A DNA stretch of 59,142 bases, taken from the NCBI GenBank assembly GCA_035325905.1, contig DAOKYY010000015.1:1-59142 (forward strand). Direction: 5' to 3'. Below, in pieces: positions 44,910-53,607 of the stretch. Position 1 is the stretch's first letter, and each line of letters starts with the position of its first letter. The translations under genes and the position numbers were made by a program. The stretch comes from DYGX01 sp035325905. GTDB lineage: Bacteria > Chloroflexota > Anaerolineae > Aggregatilineales > Aggregatilineaceae. The notes beneath the pieces were generated by a model that was given only the letters and a program-made list of their open reading frames with translations, was not told the origin of the DNA and searched no databases.

Positions 44910-45733
44910 CAGGCGCTTCCTTGTGCTCTCAGCGCGGCGCGCGCGGCGGCGAACATGATGTCCACCGGCGGCGGCGTGTCGGTCCAGCGCGCCCACGCCA
45001 GCGCGCCCTGCCAGACGAGCATCCCCAGCCCGCCGAAGACGCGCAGCCCGGCCCGCTGGAAGCGCCGCATCAGGGCCGTGACCGGCGGATTATAAACCAG
45101 ATCGTAGAGCATGGCGTGATCCGGCAGGGGAACATCATCCGGCCAGGGCGAGCGATCCACGTCCGGCGACAGGCCGAGCGGCGTGCAGTTGATCACGAAA
45201 TTGGCCGAGGGCGCGGCGTCCGCCAGGGCGTCGTAGCCGATCACGCCGGGCCGCCCGTCCGGGGCGCGGCTGACGCGGGTGATCGTCCGCGCGTTGAGCT
45301 GTTCCAATGCGTAGACGACCGCTTCCGCGCCGCCGCCCGTGCCGAAGATCAGGCAGTTAAGCTGGTCCGGCTGGATGCGGTACATCCGCAGATCGCGTGT
45401 GAAGCCTTCCCAGTCGGTGTTGTCGGCGCTGAGCGTGCCGTCCGGCTGGACGGTGAGCGTGTTCGCCGCGCCGATGGCCTCGGCGGCGGGCGAGACTTGC
45501 GCGATCTGCGGCAGGTCGAGCGCGGCGCGCTTGTGCGGGATGGTGACGTTGAAGCCGCGAAACCCCTCGGCCACGTACCGCGCGACCTCGTCGGCCAGGC
45601 GCTCCGGCGGGACCGGCAGCGCCTCGTAGCGCCAGTCCAGCTTCGCGGCGCGGAAGGCGGCGTTGTGCATGGCAGGCGAGACGCTGTGCTCGACCGGCCA
45701 GCCGAGCAAGCCGATTTTCACCGTGTCAGTCAC
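44909..45733 (-). CDS. aroE: Shikimate dehydrogenase
   Basis: A 274-aa NADPH-dependent enzyme, fourth step of the shikimate pathway. The shikimate site is GWPVEHSVSPAMHNAAF, the catalytic Lys is in NVTIPHKRAALDL, and the Asp is in SADNTDWEGF. The NADP-binding region is FGTGGGAEAVVYAL. I chose the GTG at 45733: the protein then begins as usual for the family and GGAG lies about ten bases upstream. An ATG at 45751 would add MWSRRP and has no ribosome site. The gene overlaps the end of aroA by eight bases. Confidence 0.94.
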   Translation of the reverse strand: MTDTVKIGLLGWPVEHSVSPAMHNAAFRAAKLDWRYEALPVPPERLADEVARYVAEGFRGFNVTIPHKRAALDLPQIAQVSPAAEAIGAANTLTVQPDGTLSADNTDWEGFTRDLRMYRIQPDQLNCLIFGTGGGAEAVVYALEQLNARTITRVSRAPDGRPGVIGYDALADAAPSANFVINCTPLGLSPDVDRSPWPDDVPLPDHAMLYDLVYNPPVTALMRRFQRAGLRVFGGLGMLVWQGALAWARWTDTPPPVDIMFAAARAALRAQGSA

Positions 45734-47054
45734 CGGGCGTCTGCTCCACATCCGCGCCGAGCGCGCGCAGGGTTTCCACGAAGCCGGGGAACGAGTCCTC
45801 GACGCAGGCGGCGTCGGTGACGGTCGTCGGCCCCTCGGCCACCAGCCCGGCCAAGATCAGCGCCATCGCCACGCGGTGATCGTCGTGCCCGTCCACGACC
45901 GCGCCGCGCAGGCGCTGCGGCCCGGCGATGCGGAAGCCGTCCGGTCGCTCCTCGATCACCGCGCCAAGCTCGCGCAGCTCGGCGGCCATCACCGCGATCC
46001 GGTCGGTTTCCTTGACGCGCAACTCCTCCGCGCCGCGCACCTCGGTCACGCCCTCGGCTTTCAGCGCGGCGATCATCAGCGCCGGGAACTCGTCAATCGC
46101 GCGCACGACCCACTCGCCCTCGATGACCGTCCCGCGCAGCGCGGCGCGGCGTGTGACCAGGTCCGCCACCGGCTCGCCCGATTCGTCGCGGGGGTTCGTC
46201 ACGTCGATTTCAGCCCCCATCGCGGCCAGGATGTCGAGCAGGCCCGTGCGGGTCGGGTTCACGCCCACGCCCGCGACCGTCACGTCTTCCACCCCGGCCA
46301 GCAGCGCCGCGACCAGCACGAACGCCGCCGAGGACGGGTCGCCCGGCACGCGCAGGCTCAGCGGGCGCAGGCGTTCCGGCGGCATCAACGTCACACAGCA
46401 GCCCTCGGCGATTTCCACGTCGACGCCCATCGCGCGCAGCATCCGCTCGGTGTGGTCGCGCGCCGGCCCCGGCTCAAGGACGACTGTCGGGCCGCTGGCG
46501 TACAGCCCGGCCAGCAGCAGGCTGCTCTTGACCTGCGCGCTGGCGACCGGCATCCGGTACGCGACGCCGCGCAGCGGCGCGCCGGTGATGTGCAGCGGGG
46601 CGCGGCCCTCGGTGTCGACGATCTGCGCGCCCATCTGACGCAGCGGCTCCACCACGCGGCGCATCGGGCGGCGGCGTAGCTGCGCGCTGCCGTCCAGCAC
46701 GCTGGCGAAGCGTTGCCCGGCCAGCGCTCCGGCCAGCAGCCGGATCGCGGTCCCAGCGTGCCCGCAGTCGAGCGGGGCAGCGGGCGGCGCCAGCCCGCGC
46801 AGGCCGCGCCCGCGCACGATCAGCGCGCCGTTGGCCTGCTCAAGCTCCACGCCGAGCGCCTGCATCACGCGCCGGGTGGCGCGCGTATCGCCCGCGTCGA
46901 GCAGGCCCTCGATGGCGCTGTCGCCCTCGGCCAGCGCGCCCAGGATCAGCGCGCGGTGCGAGATCGACTTATCGCCCGGCACGCGGCAGCGCCCGCGCAA
47001 TCCGCCGCCGGGCCGAACCTGAACCGCAACCGTGCCTTTCAGCGCTTGCCTCAT
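45726..47054 (-). CDS. aroA: 3-phosphoshikimate 1-carboxyvinyltransferase (EPSP synthase)
   Basis: A 442-aa enzyme, sixth step of the shikimate pathway, joining PEP to shikimate-3-phosphate. Signatures are RVPGDKSISHRALILGALA, DCGHAGTAIRLLAGALAGQR (LxxGNAGTxxR type, here with HAGT), and ELRVKETDRIAVMAAELREL near the C-terminus. His replaces the common Asn before AGT. The ATG overlaps the tyrA stop (ATGA). A reading frame extends further upstream but lies inside tyrA and is not used. Confidence 0.97.
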   Translation of the reverse strand: MRQALKGTVAVQVRPGGGLRGRCRVPGDKSISHRALILGALAEGDSAIEGLLDAGDTRATRRVMQALGVELEQANGALIVRGRGLRGLAPPAAPLDCGHAGTAIRLLAGALAGQRFASVLDGSAQLRRRPMRRVVEPLRQMGAQIVDTEGRAPLHITGAPLRGVAYRMPVASAQVKSSLLLAGLYASGPTVVLEPGPARDHTERMLRAMGVDVEIAEGCCVTLMPPERLRPLSLRVPGDPSSAAFVLVAALLAGVEDVTVAGVGVNPTRTGLLDILAAMGAEIDVTNPRDESGEPVADLVTRRAALRGTVIEGEWVVRAIDEFPALMIAALKAEGVTEVRGAEELRVKETDRIAVMAAELRELGAVIEERPDGFRIAGPQRLRGAVVDGHDDHRVAMALILAGLVAEGPTTVTDAACVEDSFPGFVETLRALGADVEQTPGD

Positions 47055-47941
47055 GTGATCATCCGCTCTCCGTAGGCGGCGGTGTAGGCGCGCCGCGCCT
47101 CGACAATCGCGCCCAGCTCGCGCCGCAGGGCCGGGGCGTCGTCCAGCAGCGCGTCGAGCGCGTCCAACTGCGCGCGCAGCCCGGCGGCGGCGCGGCGCAG
47201 CTCGGCGGCGTTGGTGCTGAACATCCCCGCGATCATGCTCTCGGTGGTGCGCGCCAGCCGCGTCGCCCCGTCGAAGCCGCCCGCCGCCAGCGCGAAGACC
47301 TCGGCATCTTCGGCGGCGCGCGCCATCGCCAGCCGCATCAGCGCGAAGCTGAGCAGGTGCGGCAGGTGGCTGGTCAGCGCGGTCAGCTCGTCGTGGCGGC
47401 GCCGGTCCAGCCACAGCGGCTGCGCGCCGGTGGCGATCACCAACGCCTCGGCCAGGCCGCGCGCGGCGGGCGTGGTGCGCGCCGTCTCGCACAGCACGAA
47501 GCGCGCGCCCCGGTAGAGGGTGGGGGTAGCGTGCTGCCAGCCGTTCTCGGCCAGCCCGCACATCGGGTGCCCGCCGACCGCCGTGATGCCTTCGGGCAGG
47601 CGGTCGAGCGCTTCGCAGATCCGGGTCTTGGTGCTGCCCAGGTCGATCACCAGCGCGCCGGGCGACACGTCCAGCGCCGTGATCTGCGCGACGATCTGAT
47701 CCGCCGGGATCGCCAGCACGACGATATCCGCGCCCCGCGCGCTTTCCTGGGCCGCATCGATCGCGCCTACCCGGCAGGCGTCGGCTAGCACGTCGGCGCG
47801 CAGATCGGCGGCGGTCAGGCGCCGCACCTGCCCGCGCAGCGCCAGGGCCAACGAGCCGCCCATCAGCCCCAGGCCGACGATGTGAACCGCGCCATCGGCC
47901 AGCGCCTTGCCTGCCGCGCCGCTCGGAGACGCCTTAGCCAT
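47051..47941 (-). CDS. tyrA: Prephenate dehydrogenase
   Basis: A 296-aa NAD(P)-dependent enzyme that converts prephenate to 4-hydroxyphenylpyruvate for tyrosine. The nucleotide fold begins VHIVGLGLMGGSLALALRG. VIDLGSTKTRICEAL and AVGGHPMCGLAENGW contain the family's active-site His, and TSHLPHLLSFAL another conserved His. There is no C-terminal ACT domain, so feedback may act elsewhere (for example on AroF). The start overlaps the aroF stop by eight bases. Confidence 0.95.
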   Translation of the reverse strand: MAKASPSGAAGKALADGAVHIVGLGLMGGSLALALRGQVRRLTAADLRADVLADACRVGAIDAAQESARGADIVVLAIPADQIVAQITALDVSPGALVIDLGSTKTRICEALDRLPEGITAVGGHPMCGLAENGWQHATPTLYRGARFVLCETARTTPAARGLAEALVIATGAQPLWLDRRRHDELTALTSHLPHLLSFALMRLAMARAAEDAEVFALAAGGFDGATRLARTTESMIAGMFSTNAAELRRAAAGLRAQLDALDALLDDAPALRRELGAIVEARRAYTAAYGERMIT

Positions 47942-48980
47942 GCTGCGGCGCTGCCTGCAAGCTCGGCGCGACCTCGCGCCCGACGACCGGCGCCAGCCGC
48001 CGCAGCTTCTCGATCAGCGCGGCGAACCGCTCCGGCTTGAGCGACTGCTGCCCGTCGGACTGCGCCAGCTCCGGCTGGAGATGCACTTCGAGCATCAGCC
48101 CATCCGCCCCGGCGGCGATCGCGCCCATCGCCACCGCCTCGACGTATTCCCACTTGCCGACGGCGTGGCTGGGATCCGCGATGATTGGCAGGTGCGAGAT
48201 GCGCTTGAGGACCGGGATGGCGTTGATGTCGAAGGTGTTGCGGGTGTAGGTCTCGAAGGTGCGGATGCCGCGCTCGCACAGCATGACGCGCATGTTGCCG
48301 TGGCTGAGGATGTACTCGGCGGCCATCAGCAATTCTTCGATGGTGTTGCTCATGCCGCGTTTGAGCAGGACCGGGTGCTGGCTCTCGCCGGCGGCGTGCA
48401 GCAGCGCGTAATTCTGCATGTTGCGCGCGCCGATCTGTAACACGTCGGCGTAATCGCACACCAGCGGGACGAGCGCGGGGTCCATGACCTCGGTCACGAC
48501 CGGCAGGCCGGTCGCTTCGCGGGCTTCGGCCAGGTAGCGCAGACCCTCTTCGCCGAGGCCCTGGAAGCTGTAGGGGGAGGTGCGCGGCTTGAACGCGCCG
48601 CCGCGCAGGGCCGTCGCGCCCGCTTCTTTGACGGCGTGGGCGGTCTCGACGATCTGCTCGCGGCTCTCGACCGAGCACGGCCCGGCGATGATCGCCAGGT
48701 TCGGCCCGCCGACCTCGATCCCGTTCAGCGGGACGAGCGTATCGTCCGGGTGGAACTCGCGGCTGGCGATCTTGTACGGGTGCGTGACCGGCATCACCTG
48801 TTGCACGCCGGACATCAGGCTGAGCTGGTCGCGGTCGATGGGGGTGCCGCGCCCGATCACGCCGATGATGGTGCGCTCTTTGCCGTGCGACAGGTGCACG
48901 TCATACCCCATCGCGCGGATGCGGGCGATTACGTCTGAAATCTGGCGGGCGTTGGCGTTGGCGGACATGACGATGATCAT
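47934..48980 (-). CDS. aroF: 3-deoxy-7-phosphoheptulonate (DAHP) synthase, type I-beta with N-terminal regulatory domain
   Basis: A 348-aa enzyme for the first committed step: PEP plus erythrose-4-phosphate to DAHP. Residues 1-70 form a ferredoxin-like domain (MIIVMSANANARQISDVIAR), which binds Tyr or Phe as feedback signal in related enzymes. The barrel shows IAGPCSVESREQIVETA, GGAFKPRTSPYSFQG, LQIGARNMQNYALL, and IIADPSHAVGKWEYV with the metal His. The ATG at 48980 has GGAGATC upstream; the longer frame to 49184 is rejected. It is 47 bases after aroH. Confidence 0.96.
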   Translation of the reverse strand: MIIVMSANANARQISDVIARIRAMGYDVHLSHGKERTIIGVIGRGTPIDRDQLSLMSGVQQVMPVTHPYKIASREFHPDDTLVPLNGIEVGGPNLAIIAGPCSVESREQIVETAHAVKEAGATALRGGAFKPRTSPYSFQGLGEEGLRYLAEAREATGLPVVTEVMDPALVPLVCDYADVLQIGARNMQNYALLHAAGESQHPVLLKRGMSNTIEELLMAAEYILSHGNMRVMLCERGIRTFETYTRNTFDINAIPVLKRISHLPIIADPSHAVGKWEYVEAVAMGAIAAGADGLMLEVHLQPELAQSDGQQSLKPERFAALIEKLRRLAPVVGREVAPSLQAAPQHG

Positions 48981-49027
48981 GGTGATCTCCTGGTCGCGAC
49001 GGACCGTTGACGCTCGGCTAAGCTCGG

Positions 49028-49429
49028 TTACAGGGCAGGGCGCGCCACGCGGTCGGGGCGCAGCAGCTCCGCGTCGCGCAGATACACGTGGCGGATCTCT
49101 TCGGCGGCGCGGTCGGTGTTCCAGTGAACCAGCGCGCGCACGCAGCGCGCCAGCCCGTGCGGGACGGCCATCTCCTGCGCGCACATCACCGCGACCGCGT
49201 CCCAGCCGATCTGCCGCGCGGCGACGGCGGGGTACTCGGCGGTCAGATCAGGCGTGACGGTCAGCAGCAGGCTGCACACGTCTTCCGCGTCAATCCCGTT
49301 GGCCGCCACGATCGCTTCGAGCAGTTCGCGCGCCGCGCTGACAATCGCCTCGGCGGTGTTCGCCTCGACGCTGATCGCGCCGCGCACACCCCGGCAGCGG
49401 GCGGGTCGGGCAGGCTGGGCAGCGGTCAC
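49028..49429 (-). CDS. aroH: Chorismate mutase, AroH type
   Basis: A 133-aa monofunctional chorismate mutase that turns chorismate into prephenate. CRGVRGAISVEANTAEAI and the final WNTDRAAEEIRHVYL are typical of the trimeric Bacillus-type AroH fold; the Arg in CRGVRGA and Glu in the middle are active-site candidates. The GTG start has GAAGGAG eight bases upstream. It is the first structural gene after the aromatic attenuator, so it is directly exposed to that control. Confidence 0.93.
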   Translation of the reverse strand: MTAAQPARPARCRGVRGAISVEANTAEAIVSAARELLEAIVAANGIDAEDVCSLLLTVTPDLTAEYPAVAARQIGWDAVAVMCAQEMAVPHGLARCVRALVHWNTDRAAEEIRHVYLRDAELLRPDRVARPAL

Positions 49430-49470
49430 GGTGTCGCTCCTTCATCCGGTCTCTGTAGCACGCGAACAAC

Positions 49471-49502
49471 AAAAAGGGCGCCGAGCTTGTGCTCTGCGCC
49501 CT
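49471..49502 (-). terminator. Attenuator terminator of the aro operon
   Basis: On the minus strand, arms 49502-49496 and 49481-49475 pair over 7 bp, then after one mismatch a 4-bp inner stem (49494-49491 with 49486-49483) closes a four-base loop. Five U residues (49475-49471) follow. It stands between the leader peptide stop and aroH. The region 49557-49543 can pair with 49501-49496 (6 bp, one G-U) and 49489-49481 (9 bp), skipping six bases, which would replace the terminator. Confidence 0.88.
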
Positions 49503-49525
49503 GTGTTTCTGGCTTGAAACTGGGA

Positions 49526-49660
49526 CTAGCAGCCGCCTGGGGCGGACGCCAAGCTCGGACCCATCGTATGGCTCCCAAAATAGAAATAAAAGCCGAACCA
49601 GACCCAGGCGGTGCTCTGGGCGGTGGGGTTAGAGCGGGCGGAGCGCTGACGAGATGGCAT
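49526..49660 (-). CDS. Aromatic leader peptide of the aro operon attenuator
   Basis: A 44-codon reading frame upstream of aroH. Residues 19-28 are WVWFGFYFYF: two Trp, four Phe and two Tyr in ten codons (49606-49577). The stop is TAG at 49526-49528. The ATG at 49660 has only a weak ribosome site. If a ribosome stalls at the aromatic codons, the segment 49557-49543 stays free and can form the antiterminator; a ribosome reaching the stop covers it and lets the terminator fold. The peptide needs no function of its own. The frame was found by direct reading of the minus strand. Confidence 0.85.
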   Translation of the reverse strand: MPSRQRSARSNPTAQSTAWVWFGFYFYFGSHTMGPSLASAPGGC

Positions 49661-49707
49661 GGCGTTGAATCAGTTGGCTCAATCGTCCTGGATAAACGTT
49701 AGCACAC

Positions 49708-49737
49708 AGAGTAGCACACGCCAGCGGGCGCTGTCAA
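49708..49737 (-). promoter_or_regulatory. Promoter of the aro operon
   Basis: On the minus strand a perfect -35 TTGACA (49737-49732), an 18-base spacer and TACTCT (49713-49708), preceded by TG as an extended -10, lie before the leader peptide. Transcription would begin near 49701, some 40 bases before the leader ATG. The -10 match itself is modest. Confidence 0.6.
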
Positions 49738-49777
49738 CCGGTTGGCGCGCCTTCGTACAAAATCACTAAGCCGCGTA

Positions 49778-50023
49778 TCAGGCCAGGGCGCGCGCCGCTT
49801 TGATCTGCCGCATCGGGAAGCGCCCTTCGATCACGGTGCGGTAGTAGGTCTCGATGTCTATGTCCGTGCGCTGGCTGGCGCGCATGAACCGGTTGTAGAT
49901 CGACATCGGCACGCCGCGAAAGAGCAGCACGCTGCCATCGCGGAAGGAGATTTCCATCGTCTGGTCCTCGGCGTCGTAGCCAGCGGACCGGAACACCGGG
50001 TGGTTGAGGGTGATGCGTGTCAT
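49778..50023 (-). CDS. KTSC-domain small protein
   Basis: An 81-aa cytoplasmic protein. The pattern FRSAGYDAEDQTMEISFRDG, FRGVPMSIYNRFMRA fits the KTSC domain (named after a Lys-tRNA synthetase C-terminal form), a small beta-rich module. Function is not known. It has its own promoter (TATAAT at 50085-50080) and lies just upstream of, but separate from, the aro operon promoter; it is divergent from the DsbA-family gene. There is no sign that it takes part in aromatic synthesis. Confidence 0.75.
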   Translation of the reverse strand: MTRITLNHPVFRSAGYDAEDQTMEISFRDGSVLLFRGVPMSIYNRFMRASQRTDIDIETYYRTVIEGRFPMRQIKAARALA

Positions 50024-50079
50024 GGCAGGTCTCCTGGTCGGTCGCGAAACGAGCGTCTGGTTTAATTTCTTTGATGCAG

Positions 50080-50108
50080 ATTATAAAAATTCGTGGCGCG
50101 AATGGCGA
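50080..50108 (-). promoter_or_regulatory. Promoter of the KTSC gene
   Basis: On the minus strand TCGCCA (50108-50103), a 17-base spacer and a perfect TATAAT (50085-50080) precede the KTSC start by about 57 bases. Confidence 0.55.
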
Positions 50109-50172
50109 CGCGCCGCGTGTGGGCGGGCCGCGTCGAGTGGCGCTCATCAGTGGCGAGGTCGGCGTGATCGTA

Positions 50173-50202
50173 TTGGTATATATGTAAACTATCTGTTATA
50201 CT
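50173..50202 (+). promoter_or_regulatory. Promoter of the DsbA-family gene
   Basis: TTGGTA (50173-50178), an 18-base spacer and TATACT (50197-50202), with TG as an extended -10, lie about 55 bases before the start codon. Confidence 0.55.
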
Positions 50203-50256
50203 CGTGTTGTTCGCTGTCATCGAAGAATCGTTGGAGCCGCGAGGAAAAGGACGATC

Positions 50257-50961
50257 ATGAAGGTTGAAATCTGGTCGGACATCGCCTGCCCCTGGTGCTA
50301 TGTGGGCCGGCGCCGTTTTGAAAAAGCCCTGGAACAGTTTGAGCACCGCGACCAGGTCGAGGTGATCTGGCGCAGCTATGAGCTGGACCCGCGCGCGCCG
50401 CGTGAGACGAGCCAATCCATCGGTGATGTCCTGTCGAAGAAGTATGGCACCAGCCGCGAGGAAACCGAGACGATCCTCAGGCAGACGGCTCGCGTCGGCG
50501 CGCAGGAAGGTCTCGATTTGCGCTTCGACCGCGTCCAGCCGGTCAACACCTTTGACGCGCACCGCCTGCTCCAATTCGCGGCCAAGCATGGCGCGCAGAG
50601 CGACCTGAGCGACCGGCTGCACAAAGCGTATTTCACCGAGGGCCTGTCGGTCAGCGATCATGAGACGTTGGTGCGGCTAGCCGTCGAGGCCGGTCTGGAT
50701 GCGGACGAGGCGCGCCAGATGTTGAACAGCAGCGCCCATGCCGACGACGTGCGCGCCGACATGCGTCGCGGGATGCAGTTTGGCAGCCAGGGTGTGCCGT
50801 TCTTCGTGTTTGACGAGCGCTACGCCGTGTCTGGCGCGCAACAGCCTGAGATATTTCTAAGCGCGCTGGTCCGCGCCTGGGCGGACGCGCACCCGGCCAT
50901 CGAGGTGATCGGGGCGCGCGATGGCGCCGCTGCCTGCGACGATACCGCCTGCGCAACCTAG
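50257..50961 (+). CDS. DsbA-family (FrnE-like) oxidoreductase
   Basis: A 234-aa cytoplasmic thioredoxin-fold protein. The N-terminal IWSDIACPWCYVGRRRFEKA has the redox site Cys-Pro-Trp-Cys (residues 11-14). GVPFFVFDERYAVSGAQ near residue 180 is the cis-Pro region of the DsbA/FrnE family. There is no signal peptide, unlike secreted DsbA. The C-terminal DDTACAT has two further Cys. It could act in thiol exchange or oxidative stress response, or be an isomerase of the HCCA type; the DsbA FrnE-like form fits best. It stands alone between the aro and trp operons. Confidence 0.88.
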   Translation: MKVEIWSDIACPWCYVGRRRFEKALEQFEHRDQVEVIWRSYELDPRAPRETSQSIGDVLSKKYGTSREETETILRQTARVGAQEGLDLRFDRVQPVNTFDAHRLLQFAAKHGAQSDLSDRLHKAYFTEGLSVSDHETLVRLAVEAGLDADEARQMLNSSAHADDVRADMRRGMQFGSQGVPFFVFDERYAVSGAQQPEIFLSALVRAWADAHPAIEVIGARDGAAACDDTACAT

Positions 50962-51040
50962 CGCCAAATCTTCGGGCGGAGCGGGCCGCGCCCATTCCGC
51001 CCGGTTGATGATGCGCATGATCCAATTTCCGCGTAGCTGC

Positions 51041-51069
51041 TTGACAAGCTGCGCGTTCCCTGCTACCTT
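51041..51069 (+). promoter_or_regulatory. Promoter of the trp operon
   Basis: A perfect -35 TTGACA (51041-51046), a 17-base spacer and TACCTT (51064-51069) precede the T-box leader. The start point would be near 51076, leaving a leader of about 380 bases before trpE. The -10 is weak. Confidence 0.55.
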
Positions 51070-51104
51070 GTACTCCAATCGCATAGCACGAAAAGCATCG
51101 ATCT

Positions 51105-51420
51105 GGGATAGTACACTTCAAAGCGGTGTTCAGAGAGTCGCCGGGGGCTGTGAAGGCGATACACGCGCCGGGGTGGAATGGACCAGGGAGCTGCGCGGTC
51201 GAACGGCCAGCCGCCCACTAGCCCGCGCCGGAGACACCACCGTTATCAGGGTGACGGGTATCGACCCGATCCGGGTCCGTACCCCAACGAGTGAAGCTGG
51301 CTCCTCCCCGAAAAATCTGCGCTCACCGTGGATTTTTTGTTTCTTCCGGGGCCGGGCGGCTTAACCAAGGTGGCACCACGGGAATCCCCTTCTCGTCCTT
51401 GAGCGCGAAGGGGATTTTGT
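51105..51420 (+). promoter_or_regulatory. T-box riboswitch, tRNA-Trp type, upstream of trpE
   Basis: Stem I region: CAGAGAGT (51131-51138) is the AGAGA-type bulge, followed by a distal loop and the specifier context GGAATGGACC, with TGG at 51179-51181. The T-box element itself, AACCAAGGTGGCACCACGGG, lies at 51363-51382. Its GGTGGCACC core pairs with the acceptor end of uncharged tRNA in known T-boxes. A stem III-like hairpin is visible near 51306-51351. A terminator follows at once. The element would switch trpE-A on when tRNA-Trp is uncharged. The exact boundaries of stem I are not resolved. Confidence 0.88.
51384..51418 (+). terminator. T-box-controlled terminator of the trp operon
   Basis: A 9-bp stem (51384-51392 with 51407-51415) followed by TTTT lies directly after the T-box element, whose last bases adjoin the left arm. 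Antiterminator formation with the T-box would prevent it, as in other T-box leaders. trpE starts 41 bases later. Confidence 0.85.
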
Positions 51421-51458
51421 TTGGTCAGCCGAGGCAGCCCAGCGGAGCGAGCGCACTC

Positions 51459-53003
<1,545 letters not shown>

Positions 53004-53023
53004 ATCAGAAGGAAGCAGCTATC

Positions 53024-53590
53024 ATGATTCTCGTCATCGACAACTACGACAGCTTCACCTACAACCTCGTCCAGCTTTTGGGCGAGCTGGGGGCCGAGGT
53101 CTGCGTGGCCCGCAACGACCAGATCACGCTCGACGAGGCGCGCGCGCTGCGCCCGACCCATCTCGTGATTTCGCCCGGCCCCGGCACGCCGGACGAAGGC
53201 GGCGTCTCGCTCGACCTGATCCGGGAGCTGGGTCCGGCGACGCCGACGCTCGGCGTGTGCCTGGGGCAGCAGGCCATTGGGCAGGCGTTCGGCGGAAAGG
53301 TAGTCCGCGCGCCGCGCCTGATGCACGGCAAGACCAGCGCCGTCTACCACAAGAGCACGCCGCTGTTCACGGGGGTGCCCAATCCGTTCCAGGCGACGCG
53401 CTACCACAGCCTGATCGTCGAGGAGCCGCTGCCCGCCGATCTCGAAGTGACCGCCTTCACCGAGGCGGGCGAGGTGATGGCGCTGCGCCACCGCGAGTAC
53501 CCGATCGCCGGCGTGCAGTTCCACCCTGAAAGCATCCTGACCCAGTTCGGGCCGCGCCTGTTGCAGAATTTTCTGGAAAATCGCCTGTGA
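53024..53590 (+). CDS. trpG: Anthranilate synthase component II (glutamine amidotransferase)
   Basis: A 188-aa class I glutaminase that supplies ammonia to TrpE. The N-terminus ILVIDNYDSFTYNLVQLLGE and VISPGPGTPDEGGVS are standard. The catalytic triad is Cys in GVCLGQQAIGQAFGG and His and Glu in QFHPES. The ATG at 53024 has AAGGA upstream. It may also serve as PabA for folate synthesis, as in some bacteria, since no second such gene is visible here. Confidence 0.96.
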   Translation: MILVIDNYDSFTYNLVQLLGELGAEVCVARNDQITLDEARALRPTHLVISPGPGTPDEGGVSLDLIRELGPATPTLGVCLGQQAIGQAFGGKVVRAPRLMHGKTSAVYHKSTPLFTGVPNPFQATRYHSLIVEEPLPADLEVTAFTEAGEVMALRHREYPIAGVQFHPESILTQFGPRLLQNFLENRL

Positions 53591-53607
53591 GGCAGGGGGC
53601 TGTGACG

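Noticed and set aside
51174..51176. An alternative TGG as T-box specifier
   Set aside because: The TGG at 51179-51181 is followed by ACC in the typical GAAnnnACC-like context; this earlier one is not.
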